A DNA stretch of 64,000 nt from Pseudomonas putida NBRC 14164 (GCF_000412675.1 NC_021505.1:2102501-2166500), one strand, 5' to 3'; shown: positions 10,899 to 18,909, counted from the stretch's first letter. Numbers and translations are program-made. The notes: generated from the letters alone by a model not told the origin.

Positions 10899-10919
10899 GA
10901 ATCTGAAGGGAATCTGAAG
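10899..10919 (-). promoter_or_regulatory. PmrA/QseB-type direct repeat operator
   Basis: The 10-mer GAATCTGAAG occurs twice (10899-10908 and 10910-10919) with an 11-base period. On the minus strand this reads CTTCAG-N5-CTTCAG, the geometry of OmpR-family boxes such as the PmrA box CTTAA(G/T)-N5-CTTAA(G/T). It covers the -35 region of the operon that encodes a regulator of this family, so autoregulation is likely. Confidence 0.65.
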
Positions 10920-11324
10920 TCAGACAGCACAAAGCGTCTGAGATCCGGATTAGTCGCAGGAGATCGAGCACTCGGTCACTGCACCCGCTGCGTGTTCAAC
11001 TTGATGACAGTGAAAGCCCGATGCAGGCACCAGCGCGCTTTGGCCAAATGGATCCCGTCAGTCTATGCCAGGCCCCCCACTGCGTCTTGAGCAGTTATCT
11101 TGAACCTCATCTCTGAGGCGATGGTCATCAGCAAGAGGGCGAGTGATATCGTCTCGGCGCCCTCATCAAATATTGAAACGTTCTCAAGCTATGGTGAACT
11201 CAAGCCCAATCCAACATTGATGGAGTCAGGAAATGGATTATTCCAGCATGGTTGAATCGTTGGACAAGATGCTCAAAGACGCGGCTACAGCACAATCAGG
11301 CTTGCAGGCATCAGGTGCCGGCTG
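10920..11324. other. Intergenic stretch without a recognisable gene
   Basis: About 400 bases between the operator of the hemolysin-family operon and the DUF6434 gene. Short frames on both strands have no codon bias or known motifs. A frame at 11233-11451 (+) has a possible Shine-Dalgarno sequence and a plausible helical start (MDYSSMVESLDKMLKDA), but soon turns into the antisense of the DUF6434 gene; it may be the remnant of a broken gene. Together with the operon border this looks like an insertion or deletion junction. Confidence 0.4.
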
Positions 11325-11531
11325 TCATCGATGGATTCGCTGCCATTCGTCCGCGACTTCGCCCATCGTTGAGGGTGCCCCGGTTTTGATCCATGCCATA
11401 AAGGTACGGTCGAACTTGAATGACGCGCCACATTCACTGAGCAGAAACTGACGAACCTTCTGCGTGTTGCGGTAATGCTTGTCCAGCGGGGTGGCTCTGG
11501 TGATCGGGCCGGCGTGCCAGTCGAAGCTCAT
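11325..11531 (-). CDS. DUF6434 small protein
   Basis: 68 aa starting at MSFDWHAG, with a longer in-frame start judged unlikely. The sequence (WHAGPITRATPLDKHYRNTQ, SFKFDRTFMAWIKTG, MGEVADEWQRI) matches my memory of the DUF6434 domain, which also occurs fused to SAP DNA-binding domains. It is basic and aromatic-rich, has no signal peptide and is probably cytosolic. Function is unknown; a nucleic-acid-related role is only suggested by the fusions. The adhP terminator lies just upstream, so it has its own promoter or depends on read-through. Confidence 0.75.
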   Translation of the reverse strand: MSFDWHAGPITRATPLDKHYRNTQKVRQFLLSECGASFKFDRTFMAWIKTGAPSTMGEVADEWQRIHR

Positions 11532-11554
11532 GGTCTGTTCCTTGACTGTTGAGA

Positions 11555-11587
11555 AAGCAAAAAGCCCGTAGAGGATCATCTACGGGC
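11555..11587 (-). terminator. Rho-independent terminator of adhP
   Basis: A perfect 9-bp stem (GCCCGTAGA / TCTACGGGC, 11564-11572 and 11579-11587) with a 6-base loop is followed on the minus strand by TTTTTGCTTT. It lies 16 bases after the adhP stop. Confidence 0.9.
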
Positions 11588-11603
11588 GTTGTGGTTGAGG
11601 CTA

Positions 11604-12614
11604 TCAACCTTCGAACTGGATCACCATACGCCCTTTGATCTTGCCTTCCAGCATCTCGTCGAAGATCTGGTTGATATCCTCGATTGGCCGCAAAGTCACC
11701 TTGGGCACCACTTTGCCTTCAGCCGCAAACTGGAAAGCTTCCTGCAGATCCTGGCGTGTCCCGACTAGCGAGCCCACCACTTCGATGCCGTCCAGCACCA
11801 GGCGGGGAATGTTCAGGTCCATGGATTCCGACGGAAGCCCGACGGCAACCAGTCGCCCGCCAGCGCGCAGGGCGTCTACGGCCGAGTTGAACGCGCCTTT
11901 GGCGACGGCAGTCACCACGGCGGCGTGGGCGCCACCGGTCTTGGCCTGGATAACCTTTGCGGTGTCTTCGTTGAGCGGGTTGACCACCAAGTCTGCGCCC
12001 ATTTCGCTGGCGAAGCGCAGCTGCTGCTCATTGACGTCGATGGCAATCACTTTGGCGTTGAAGACGTTCTTGGCATATTGCAGGGCCAGGTTGCCCAGCC
12101 CGCCGAGGCCGTAGATGGCAATCCATTGGCCTGGGCGGATGTTGGAAATTTTCACTGCCTTGTAGGTCGTGACGCCGGCGCAGGTGATGCTGCTGGCGGC
12201 AGCGGAATCGAGGCCGTCGGGTACTTTGACCGAGTAGTCGGCCTTGACGATGCAGGCTTCGGCCATGCCACCATCCACGGTGTACCCGGAGTTCTTCACC
12301 TCGCGGCACAGGGTTTCGTTGCCGCTGTTGCAATACTCGCAATGCCCGCAACCCTGGTAAAACCAGGCAACACTGGCACGGTCGCCCGGCTTGAGCGAGG
12401 TGACGCCCGGCCCGACTTCCTGAACCACGCCGATGCCTTCGTGGCCCAGCACAACGCCGGTCTTGTCACCGAAATCGCCATTTTTCACGTGCAGGTCGGT
12501 GTGGCAGACACCGCAGCATTGCATCTTCAGCAGCGCTTCGCCGTGTTCGAGGGGGCGCAGGGTTTTTTCTATCACGTCCACGCGACGGCCTGGTGCAACA
12601 ACAGCAGCTTTCAT
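11604..12614 (-). CDS. adhP: Zinc-dependent alcohol dehydrogenase AdhP
   Basis: 336 aa, the standard length of bacterial propanol-preferring/ethanol dehydrogenases of the medium-chain family. Catalytic zinc ligands Cys37 (CCGVCHTD), His58/Glu59 (LGHEG) and Cys145 are present, as are the four structural-zinc cysteines at 89, 92, 95 and 103. The NAD-binding motif is GLGGLG at about 169-174. It is cytosolic, single-gene, with its own terminator downstream. It oxidises primary alcohols or reduces aldehydes with NAD(H). Nothing is unusual in the sequence. Confidence 0.96.
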   Translation of the reverse strand: MKAAVVAPGRRVDVIEKTLRPLEHGEALLKMQCCGVCHTDLHVKNGDFGDKTGVVLGHEGIGVVQEVGPGVTSLKPGDRASVAWFYQGCGHCEYCNSGNETLCREVKNSGYTVDGGMAEACIVKADYSVKVPDGLDSAAASSITCAGVTTYKAVKISNIRPGQWIAIYGLGGLGNLALQYAKNVFNAKVIAIDVNEQQLRFASEMGADLVVNPLNEDTAKVIQAKTGGAHAAVVTAVAKGAFNSAVDALRAGGRLVAVGLPSESMDLNIPRLVLDGIEVVGSLVGTRQDLQEAFQFAAEGKVVPKVTLRPIEDINQIFDEMLEGKIKGRMVIQFEG

Positions 12615-12728
12615 AAGAGCCTCCGTGTCTATCCGAGTGAGCTTGGGTTATCGCTGGGTTAGCATAGCCCTTGCCGGGTAGGGCAAAACTGCTTCAGGTC
12701 ATGCTTCAAGAACACGTCGTAAAAGAAA

Positions 12729-12754
12729 AGCCCGCGGCAATGATGCGGCGGGCT
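12729..12754 (-). terminator. Terminator-type hairpin, minus direction
   Basis: Stem AGCCCGC (12729-12735) / GCGGGCT (12748-12754), followed on the minus strand by TTTTCTTTT. No minus-strand protein gene lies directly upstream of it, which leaves open what it terminates (see the second hairpin at 12848). Confidence 0.65.
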
Positions 12755-12847
12755 GCAAAAACGTACGGAGCGGGGCCAGTGTGCCAATCCGGTTGTCAGT
12801 ATTTCGTGAAGCTCAGGTCATGAGCCTGTCATGCTCCCAAAGCCATA
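12755..12847 (-). ncRNA. Candidate small RNA between two minus-strand terminators
   Basis: This 93-base interval lies between two hairpins that both have T-runs on the minus strand, and no protein gene fits in it. One reading is a short untranslated transcript ending at 12729. I could not find a convincing promoter, so this is only a candidate; the rest of the 12615-12996 gap shows nothing else. Confidence 0.2.
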
Positions 12848-12872
12848 AAAAAGCCCGCCATGAAAGGCGGGC
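12848..12872 (-). terminator. Terminator-type hairpin, minus direction
   Basis: Stem GCCCGCC / GGCGGGC with loop ATGAAA; on the minus strand it is followed by TTTTTTATGG. It may stop read-through from the DoxX gene and across the antisense of the acidic-protein gene. Confidence 0.65.
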
Positions 12873-12996
12873 AAAAGACGTTTGAAGGGAGAGACTGCAG
12901 GCTGCGCGTGGCCGGTTAACCCAGGATTAAGCGGCAACACATTGACCTCGGAACCTGATACGCCTATACAGGCCTGCCATCACCCCAGGAGCCAGC

Positions 12997-13194
12997 ATGC
13001 ACGACGAAGACGACCTGCACGAACCCGAGCACGATCACCTGCTTGACCATGAATTTTTCTACGACGACATGGAGCCCGAGGCGGATGCCCAAGGCGCCGA
13101 GGATGAAGTGGAAGAAGACGAGGAAACGCTGGATGACCTCGATGACGAGGAGCGTGATCACCCAGCCTGGTTCGATGACTGCGAAGACGACTGA
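12997..13194 (+). CDS. Very acidic small protein, conserved-hypothetical type
   Basis: 65 aa, of which more than half are Asp or Glu (for example DEVEEDEETLDDLDDEERD), with scattered His near the N-terminus (HDEDDLHEPEHDHLLDHE). An AGGAG stands six bases before the ATG. There is no signal peptide or membrane segment. A metal-binding or DNA-mimic role could be imagined from composition, but no family is recognised. The gene converges on the DoxX gene with one base between the stops. The opposite strand also has an open frame, but its composition is a shadow of this one. Confidence 0.7.
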   Translation: MHDEDDLHEPEHDHLLDHEFFYDDMEPEADAQGAEDEVEEDEETLDDLDDEERDHPAWFDDCEDD

Positions 13195-13195
13195 C

Positions 13196-13609
13196 TCAGC
13201 GCCCGTCCACCGAAAAACGCCCTGGGCCGCTCACGGCCAGCAACAGCAGGCCGCCCATGATGCTCATGTTTTTCAGAAACTGGGTCATGTTGGCGCTGCG
13301 TTCGGGGTCGACCATGTTCCAGAACGGGTGGCCCAGCAGCGCCGTGCCCAGCACGAACAGCGCGAACAGAAACGCCAGCGGACGGGTGTAGAAGCCCAGG
13401 ATCAGCAGGATGGCGACGACAAACTCCATGATTACGGCAATTGCAGCCGCCAGCATGGGGGCAGGGGCGCCTAACGACGTCATGTAGCCAACCGTGCCAT
13501 CAAAGCCGGTGAGCTTGGCCCAGCCAGACAAGACGAACAGGATCATCAGCAGTACGCGGGCGATCAGGATAATGATGTCGCGTTGGCCATCGAACAGGGA
13601 GTAGCGCAT
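13196..13609 (-). CDS. DoxX family inner-membrane protein
   Basis: 137 aa from MRYSLFDG; longer in-frame starts extend into the tRNA terminator region and are unlikely. Four hydrophobic helices are seen (IIILIARVLLMILFVLSGW, MLAAAIAVIMEFVVAILLIL, LAFLFALFVLGTALLG, MSIMGGLLLLAVSG), with the DoxX-type motifs GWAKLTGF and HPFWN. DoxX/YphA-like proteins are quinone-linked or redox-associated membrane proteins of mostly unknown role. It is a single gene, downstream of tRNA-Leu but separated by a terminator. Confidence 0.88.
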   Translation of the reverse strand: MRYSLFDGQRDIIILIARVLLMILFVLSGWAKLTGFDGTVGYMTSLGAPAPMLAAAIAVIMEFVVAILLILGFYTRPLAFLFALFVLGTALLGHPFWNMVDPERSANMTQFLKNMSIMGGLLLLAVSGPGRFSVDGR

Positions 13610-13675
13610 GGTGGCGTTCCAGTGGACGGGGACACGTTCCACTCTAGCAGCTGCGCAAGACATTGCTGGCAGGCA

Positions 13676-13703
13676 GCAAAAAGGCGCCGCAAGGGCGCCT
13701 TTT
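13676..13703 (-). terminator. Terminator of tRNA-Leu
   Basis: Stem AAGGCGCC (13681-13688) / GGCGCCTT (13694-13701), with a T-run on the minus strand (TTTTTGC). It lies directly after the tRNA 3' end. Confidence 0.85.
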
Positions 13704-13713
13704 CAACGAAGTT

Positions 13714-13800
13714 TGGTGCGAGTGGCGGGACTCGAACCCGCAAGGCTCACGCCGACAGATTTTAAGTCTGCTGTGTATACCAATTCCACCACACTCGCAC
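13714..13800 (-). tRNA. tRNA-Leu(UAA)
   Basis: 87 bases with encoded CCA. The acceptor stem is GTGCGAG/CTCGCAC, the anticodon loop CTTAAAA gives UAA, and a long variable arm (class II) and T-loop GGTTCGAGTCC are visible on the minus strand. Confidence 0.97.
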
Positions 13801-13862
13801 GCTTGAAAGGGCCGCAACGACCAGCTCGCTTCTAAGCAGAAGGGCTTTGCAATCAAGCGCGC

Positions 13863-13891
13863 TTTATAACCCATTGTTATAGTTGAGTCAA
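13863..13891 (-). promoter_or_regulatory. Sigma70 promoter of tRNA-Leu
   Basis: The minus strand reads TTGACT (13891-13886), a 17-base spacer, then TATAAA (13868-13863). A GC-rich discriminator (GCGCGC) follows, as in stringently controlled stable-RNA promoters. The tRNA starts about 60 bases downstream. Confidence 0.85.
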
Positions 13892-14000
13892 CTGCAGCAC
13901 CTATGATCAACAGAATGAAGGGTCGAACCACTGGATAATTGACACCTTGCTGTCATTACGCCACTGTTGCCCCCTTTATTGGATCCAAGAGTATGCGGCG

Positions 14001-14276
14001 ATGGCTCAGTCCGACGCTAGCGAGCGTGTCGTGCGCCCACGGCTGCTCTGGCGGCTGCTGTTTGCGCTGGTGATCGTGTTGGGGGCGTTTCTTTACCTCA
14101 GCCTGATCAGCCTGGGTGGCTACCTGTTGATGCTCGGTTTCGATGCCGAGCACCCACAGCCGCAGCGGTGGATGGCTCTGGCTGGCGGCGGGGGGATCAT
14201 GCTGGTTGGCCTGTGGCTGCTGAAAGTTGCCATGCCGCGCCGTATCAGCCCTGCGTTGGTCGAGCCTGAACGCTGA
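14001..14276 (+). CDS. Small membrane protein, two predicted helices
   Basis: 91 aa from MAQSDASE. Two hydrophobic segments (LLFALVIVLGAFLYLSLISLG and WMALAGGGGIMLVGLWLLKVA) flank a short loop, and the N-terminus is charged. No named family is recognised. The Shine-Dalgarno sequence is weak, so the start is not certain. It lies 82 bases before the PAS-histidine kinase gene in the same direction and may or may not belong to that operon. Confidence 0.6.
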   Translation: MAQSDASERVVRPRLLWRLLFALVIVLGAFLYLSLISLGGYLLMLGFDAEHPQPQRWMALAGGGGIMLVGLWLLKVAMPRRISPALVEPER

Positions 14277-14358
14277 CCATTGGTAGCCACAGGGGGCCGT
14301 TGGCGGTTACCCTCGGCTAAGCTCACATCGTCCCTCCTGCTGTGCCAGTGGAGTTTTC

Positions 14359-15519
14359 ATGGTTTCAGCTGACTGTCTCGATCACCCCGCCATACCTGCC
14401 CAGCGCTATGAACAGCTGGTGCAGTCGGTGGTGGATTACGCCATCTATATGCTCGACCCGACCGGCCATGTGGTGTCGTGGAATGCCGGCGCGCAACGGA
14501 TCAAGGGCTACCGCGCCGATGAAGTGATCGGCCAGCATTTCTCGCTATTCTTCACCCCCCAGGATTGTGCCGACGGCCGCCCCGAGCGCTTGCTGCGCCA
14601 GGCGCTGGAGCAGGGTGTGGCGCAGGATGAGGGCTGGCGGGTGCGCAAGGATGGCACACAGTTCTGGGCGCTGGCGGCGCTGGACGTGATCCGCGATGAC
14701 CAGGGCCAGATCATCGGCCTGGCCAAGGTCACGCGAGACATCACCGACCGTCGCGAGTCGGCGGCGCAACTGGACGCCGTGCGCGCCCAGCTGTTCCAGG
14801 CGCAGAAGCTGGAAGCCTTGGGCCAATTGACCGGGGGGCTGGCGCATGACTTCAACAACATGCTGACCATCATCATCAGCTCGGCGCGCCTGGCGCTGGC
14901 CAGTCAGGACCCGGCGCGTATCCAGCGCATGCTGCAGCACATTCTCGATGCGGGGCAGCGGGGCACCGAACTGACCCAGCAACTGCTCAGCTTTGCCCGT
15001 CACCGCCGCCTCGATGTGGCGTGCGTCGCACCGCAAGACCTTGTCGCTGCCACCCGTGGCCTGTTGGAGCACGCACTGCCCAGCTCGATTGAACTGCAGG
15101 TGCAGTTGCAAGCGGGCTTGCCGTTGATCGAAGTGGATGCCGGGCAGTTGCAGATGGTGCTGCTGAACCTGCTGTTCAATGCCCGCGATGCCATCGCCGG
15201 GGAGGGCCGGATAGGCCTGACGGCCGAGGTGGTCGAGTTGGTTGGCGAGGTGGAAGGGCTGCAAGGCAGCTTCGTGCGCTTTGTGGTGGAAGACAGCGGC
15301 GAAGGGATTGCACCAGAAGTATTGCCGCGCATCTTCGAGCCATTCTTCACCACCAAGCCGTTCGGCAAGGGCACTGGCCTGGGCCTTAGCCAGGTGTATG
15401 GTTTCGCCAGGCAGAGCGGTGGCGCCATTTGTGTCGCCAGTGAGCTCGGCCAGGGAACTTCCATGCAGCTTTACTTGCCAACGTATCAGGACAAGACCAA
15501 CAGCCCACTCGACAGGTAA
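14359..15519 (+). CDS. PAS-domain sensor histidine kinase of the KaiC-like operon
   Basis: 386 aa, soluble (no membrane helix). A PAS domain covers about 18-130 (YAIYMLDPTGHVVSWNAGAQ, GYRADEVIGQHFSLFF, and a PAC-type end VTRDITDRRES). A HisKA domain follows with His163 in GGLAHDFNNML, then a HATPase domain with NLLFNARDAI, EDSGEGIA and GKGTGLGLSQVYG. The HDFNN form of the H box is typical of hybrid-like kinases of the HPK4 group. It lacks its own receiver; the single-domain regulator at the end of the operon is the likely partner. The KaiC-like ATPase gene starts five bases after its stop. Confidence 0.93.
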   Translation: MVSADCLDHPAIPAQRYEQLVQSVVDYAIYMLDPTGHVVSWNAGAQRIKGYRADEVIGQHFSLFFTPQDCADGRPERLLRQALEQGVAQDEGWRVRKDGTQFWALAALDVIRDDQGQIIGLAKVTRDITDRRESAAQLDAVRAQLFQAQKLEALGQLTGGLAHDFNNMLTIIISSARLALASQDPARIQRMLQHILDAGQRGTELTQQLLSFARHRRLDVACVAPQDLVAATRGLLEHALPSSIELQVQLQAGLPLIEVDAGQLQMVLLNLLFNARDAIAGEGRIGLTAEVVELVGEVEGLQGSFVRFVVEDSGEGIAPEVLPRIFEPFFTTKPFGKGTGLGLSQVYGFARQSGGAICVASELGQGTSMQLYLPTYQDKTNSPLDR

Positions 15520-15524
15520 GCATC

Positions 15525-16970
15525 ATGGCGCAGGCACTCAGGCGGTTGGTGACAGGTATCGAAGGGCTCGATGCGCTGCTGAAGGGCGGCCTGGTAGCCG
15601 GCGCCTCCTATATCATTCAAGGCCCGCCGGGTGCCGGCAAGACCATCCTGGCCAATCAGTTGGCCTGCGGGCACGTGCGTACGGGCGGCCGGGTGCTGGT
15701 CGCCACCTTGCTGAGCGAGTCGCATGAACGGCTGTTCCAGTACCTGTCCACCCTGGACTTTTTCGACCCGACGCTGGTCGGCGACCAGATCCAGTTCGTC
15801 AGTGCCTTCGACACCCTTGAGCAGGAAGGGCTGGATGCCGTGGTGCGGCTGCTGCGCCAGGAAATCGCCCGGCAGCAGGCCAGCCTGTTGATTGTCGATG
15901 GCGTGCTCAATGCCCGGGTGCGCGCCGAAACCGCGCTGGATACCAAGAAGTTTGTCTCCGAGCTGCAGGGCCATGCGGCCTTTGCCGGCTGCACCGTGCT
16001 GCTGCTTACCAGCGCACGGCTGGACGAGGGCAGCCCGGAGCACACCATGGTCGACGGGGTGATCGAGCTGGGTGAGCAACTGGTGGGCAGCCGCGCCGTG
16101 CGCCATATCCAGTTGCGCAAGACCCGCGGCAGTGGGGCGTTGTCGGGGCGCCACGAATGCCTTATCGATGAAAGCGGCATGCACGTCTACCCGCGCCTGG
16201 AGGCGTTGTTCAGCCACCCCAGCCAGATGGGCAGCGCCACCCCGGCGCGCATCGGCAGCGGTGTGCCATCCCTCGATGAGATGCTCGATGGCGGCTTGGC
16301 CATGGGTTCGGTCAGTCTGTTGATCGGGCCGTCGGGTATCGGCAAGACTTCACTGGGGCTGGCCTTTCTTGGCGCCAGCACCAAGCAGGCACCGGGGTTG
16401 CACTTCGGCTTTTACGAAACGCCCGACCGCCTGCGCAACAAGGCCGCATCGCTGGGTTACGACTTTGCAGCCATGGAGCAGGAGGGTAGCCTGCAGCTGT
16501 GCTGGCAACCGACTACCGAGGGGCTGCTGGACCAGATCGGTGCGCGCCTGCTTGAGCGTGTGGAGGCCCATGGCAGCAAACGCGTATTGATTGACAGCCT
16601 CGGGGCGTTCAGTCGCCTCGCTGTCGACCCGACGCGGCTCAATGCGTTTTTCCGTGCCATCGCTGGCGAGCTGCGTGCGCGTGATGTGAGCGTGATGCTG
16701 ACCTGGGAAATGCGCGACATCTTCGGCTCCGAGATCAGCGCCCCGGCCCCGGACCTGTCGAGCATTGTCGACAACCTGATGCTGATGCGCTTCGTCGAGC
16801 TGGATTCGCAACTACGGCGCATGCTGTCGATCCTCAAAGTGCGTGACAGTCACCACGACCCTGCCTTGCACGAGCTGCTGATCGGGCCGCAGGGCATTAC
16901 CCTGCGCAGGGCATTCGAAGGTGCCTGCGGTGTGCTCTCGGGTACGCCGACACCACAGGGGAGTGGGTGA
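15525..16970 (+). CDS. KaiC-like double RecA-fold ATPase
   Basis: 481 aa with two RAD55/KaiC-type domains. The first has Walker A GPPGAGKT at 33-40 and Walker B SLLIVDGV; the second has Walker A GPSGIGKT near 268 and Walker B RVLIDSL. The end of the second domain carries the KaiC-type SILKVRDSHHD motif. There are no KaiA or KaiB genes around. KaiC homologues outside cyanobacteria often pair with histidine kinases and receivers and act in stress or light-type signalling rather than in a full clock. Here it is sandwiched between such a kinase and a receiver with overlapping or near-touching genes. Whether it autophosphorylates is unknown. Confidence 0.92.
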   Translation: MAQALRRLVTGIEGLDALLKGGLVAGASYIIQGPPGAGKTILANQLACGHVRTGGRVLVATLLSESHERLFQYLSTLDFFDPTLVGDQIQFVSAFDTLEQEGLDAVVRLLRQEIARQQASLLIVDGVLNARVRAETALDTKKFVSELQGHAAFAGCTVLLLTSARLDEGSPEHTMVDGVIELGEQLVGSRAVRHIQLRKTRGSGALSGRHECLIDESGMHVYPRLEALFSHPSQMGSATPARIGSGVPSLDEMLDGGLAMGSVSLLIGPSGIGKTSLGLAFLGASTKQAPGLHFGFYETPDRLRNKAASLGYDFAAMEQEGSLQLCWQPTTEGLLDQIGARLLERVEAHGSKRVLIDSLGAFSRLAVDPTRLNAFFRAIAGELRARDVSVMLTWEMRDIFGSEISAPAPDLSSIVDNLMLMRFVELDSQLRRMLSILKVRDSHHDPALHELLIGPQGITLRRAFEGACGVLSGTPTPQGSG

Positions 16971-17335
16971 CGGATGAGCCAATGAACACCATCCTGATCG
17001 TAGATGACGAATACCTGATTGCCGATATCCTCGGTTTTGCGCTGGAGGACGAAGGCTATCTGGTGGAAAAGGCGAGCAACGGCAGCAAGGCGCTGGAGGC
17101 GTTGAGGGAGAAACGCGTTGAGCTGGTGATCACCGACTACATGATGCCGCTGCTCAACGGTGAGGAACTGGTACGTGCCATGCGCGAAGACCCGACGCTG
17201 TGCGAGTTGCCGGTCATTCTGATGAGCGGCGCGCAGGCCAGCCAAGGATGCCCGGCCCTGTTCGCCGCAATATTCGACAAGCCGTTCGACATGGACGAGA
17301 TGATCGCCAAGGTGCGTCAGCTACTGGGCACCTGA
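16967..17335 (+). CDS. Single-domain response regulator of the KaiC-like operon
   Basis: 122 aa from a GTG that overlaps the KaiC-like stop (GTGA); an ATG five codons later (MNTILIVDD) is the other possible start. AGGGGAG lies just before the GTG. It is a lone receiver domain: acidic pocket VDDE, phospho-acceptor Asp in VITDYMMP (residue 52 counted from the ATG), Ser in LMSGAQ and Lys in FDKPFD. There is no output domain, so it must act by protein contact, as CheY or Spo0F do. It probably receives phosphate from the PAS kinase and talks to the KaiC-like ATPase or to an unlinked partner. Confidence 0.9.
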   Translation: MTDEPMNTILIVDDEYLIADILGFALEDEGYLVEKASNGSKALEALREKRVELVITDYMMPLLNGEELVRAMREDPTLCELPVILMSGAQASQGCPALFAAIFDKPFDMDEMIAKVRQLLGT

Positions 17336-17378
17336 GGCTGGCGGTCGAGCGCGTCCTTGCACGCTGGAGAGGGTAGGC

Positions 17379-17576
17379 TCAGTGTGAGTCGTCGTGCTTT
17401 TCCGGGGCTGGGCTACCGGCCTGGATGCGTTTGAAAATTTCTTCGCGATGGACCTGGACATCTTTCGGTGCATCGATCCCGATCCTCACCTGCATCCCTT
17501 TGACGCCCAGAATGGTGACTTTGATGTCATCGTTGATGACGATGCTTTCGCCAACCTTGCGGGTGAGTATCAGCAT
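17379..17576 (-). CDS. csrA: CsrA/RsmA carbon storage regulator
   Basis: 65 aa starting [12 protein letters not shown], with an AAGGAGA six bases before the ATG on the minus strand. The RNA-binding features of the family are intact: Leu4 and Arg6 in strand 1 and the [24 protein letters not shown] core with Arg44. It is a dimeric post-transcriptional regulator that binds GGA motifs in leader RNAs. The C-terminal tail ([14 protein letters not shown]) is a little longer than in the shortest homologues. Pseudomonads carry several paralogues; which one this is cannot be said. Its stop faces the end of the KaiC-like operon. Confidence 0.97.
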   Translation of the reverse strand: MLILTRKVGESIVINDDIKVTILGVKGMQVRIGIDAPKDVQVHREEIFKRIQAGSPAPEKHDDSH

Positions 17577-17829
17577 GTAGTTCTCCTTGGTGATGTAAAA
17601 AACCGCTGGGCCAGTTGCCGCGGCGGTGGGAGCGTGTCCCTCTTCCTTCTCATTAAAGACGCTTTCGGCGGATAGTAATTCCCCGACAGACAAATTCTGT
17701 TGCGTATCTTCAGTTGCAGGTGCCGAAACAAACCGCCAGCGGTTTGTCGGCCAAGGTGCTCGATGGCAAGAATAGGGGGCTTGGCGGCCAATGGGAAATT
17801 TCTTCGCATCATCGCCTGAATAGACAGGC

Positions 17830-18852
17830 TTAATGGCCATCCTGTTCCTCAAGTGCCTGAAGAAATAGCAACAAGGCCACTTCTTCAGGGTCCAGGCCCT
17901 TGCGCATACGGCGCTTCGGCAAGTTGCCCAGCCGCCCCAGGGCATAGTGTTCAAGTACGGCCGGGTGAATGTAGCAGCGCCTGCAGACCGCGGGCGTGTT
18001 GCCCAGCCGTGTAGCCACCTGGCGGACGATGGCAGCGACCTGGCGCTTTGCCTCGGTCTCGGGCTCCCAGGCCAAGGGCCTGAGCAGGTTCAGGGCCAGG
18101 CTGCTGCCGGCCCAGGTGCGGTAGTCCTTGGCAGTGAAGTCGGCGCCGGTCAGCTCCTGCAGGAACTGGTTGACCTCGCTGGAGCCGATGCTGTGGCGCT
18201 GGCCGTTTTCATCCAGGTACTGGAACAGCGCTTGGCCGGGCAGTTCCATGCAGCGTTTGAGCAGGTTGGCCAGGCGCCGGTCGGTGAGGGTGACGTCGTG
18301 CTCGACACCCCGCTTGCCGCGGAACTGGAAACGGATACTGCTGCCCTTGACCTGAACATGGCGGTTGCGCAGGGTGGTCAGCCCGTAGGACTGGTTGTCG
18401 CGCAGGTAGCGCTGGTTGCCGATGCGGATCAAGGTGTGGTCCAGCAGGCTCACGACCAATGCCATGACCTTTTCCCGGTCCAGGCCTGGCCGTGCCAGGT
18501 GGGTTTCCAGTTGCGCGCGCAGTTTTGGCAAAGCCTCGGCGAAGGCCAGCATGCGCCCGTACTTGTGCTGGTCGCGCAGTTCGCGCCACTGCGTGTGGTA
18601 GCGGTACTGCTTGCGGCCACGGGCATCGCGACCGGTTGCCTGCAAATGGCCCTGCGGGTCGGTGCAGATCCACACATCTGTGTAGGCAGGCGGAATCACC
18701 AGCGCGGCTATGCGCGCAAGGGTGGCGCTGTCGCGCACCCGCTGGCCATCGGCATCCAGGTAAATGAAGCGGTCGCGCCAGCGTCGCCGGGTCAGGCCCG
18801 GCTGGCTGTCGTCAACGTAGTGCAAGCTGCGCGGCAGGGGGCAGTCGAGCAT
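17830..18852 (-). CDS. DNA topoisomerase IB (poxvirus-like)
   Basis: 340 aa, the usual length of bacterial type IB topoisomerases. N-terminal motif [18 protein letters not shown], the catalytic core with [26 protein letters not shown] (Arg), [14 protein letters not shown] (Lys), KDYRTWAGS (Arg) and the nucleophile Tyr near residue 293 in [12 protein letters not shown] are all present. It relaxes supercoils by a 3'-phosphotyrosyl nick without ATP. It lies alone between csrA and modC. The 253-base gap to csrA should hold the csrA promoter, but I assign no boxes. Confidence 0.95.
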   Translation of the reverse strand: MLDCPLPRSLHYVDDSQPGLTRRRWRDRFIYLDADGQRVRDSATLARIAALVIPPAYTDVWICTDPQGHLQATGRDARGRKQYRYHTQWRELRDQHKYGRMLAFAEALPKLRAQLETHLARPGLDREKVMALVVSLLDHTLIRIGNQRYLRDNQSYGLTTLRNRHVQVKGSSIRFQFRGKRGVEHDVTLTDRRLANLLKRCMELPGQALFQYLDENGQRHSIGSSEVNQFLQELTGADFTAKDYRTWAGSSLALNLLRPLAWEPETEAKRQVAAIVRQVATRLGNTPAVCRRCYIHPAVLEHYALGRLGNLPKRRMRKGLDPEEVALLLFLQALEEQDGH

Positions 18853-18909
18853 GGCGGGCAGGCCTCGATCAGGTCATTGATCAATGGACAACACCCGCGC
18901 GCAGGATGC

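Noticed and set aside
11233..11451. Plus-strand 72-aa frame with a plausible start
   Set aside because: The second half is antisense to the DUF6434 gene and has no coding bias; kept only as a possible gene remnant.
12964..13161. Open frame on the minus strand opposite the acidic small protein, rich in Val, Ile and Phe
   Set aside because: It is the mirror of GAT/GAG/GAC codons of the acidic gene; the plus frame has a good Shine-Dalgarno sequence and the minus frame has none.
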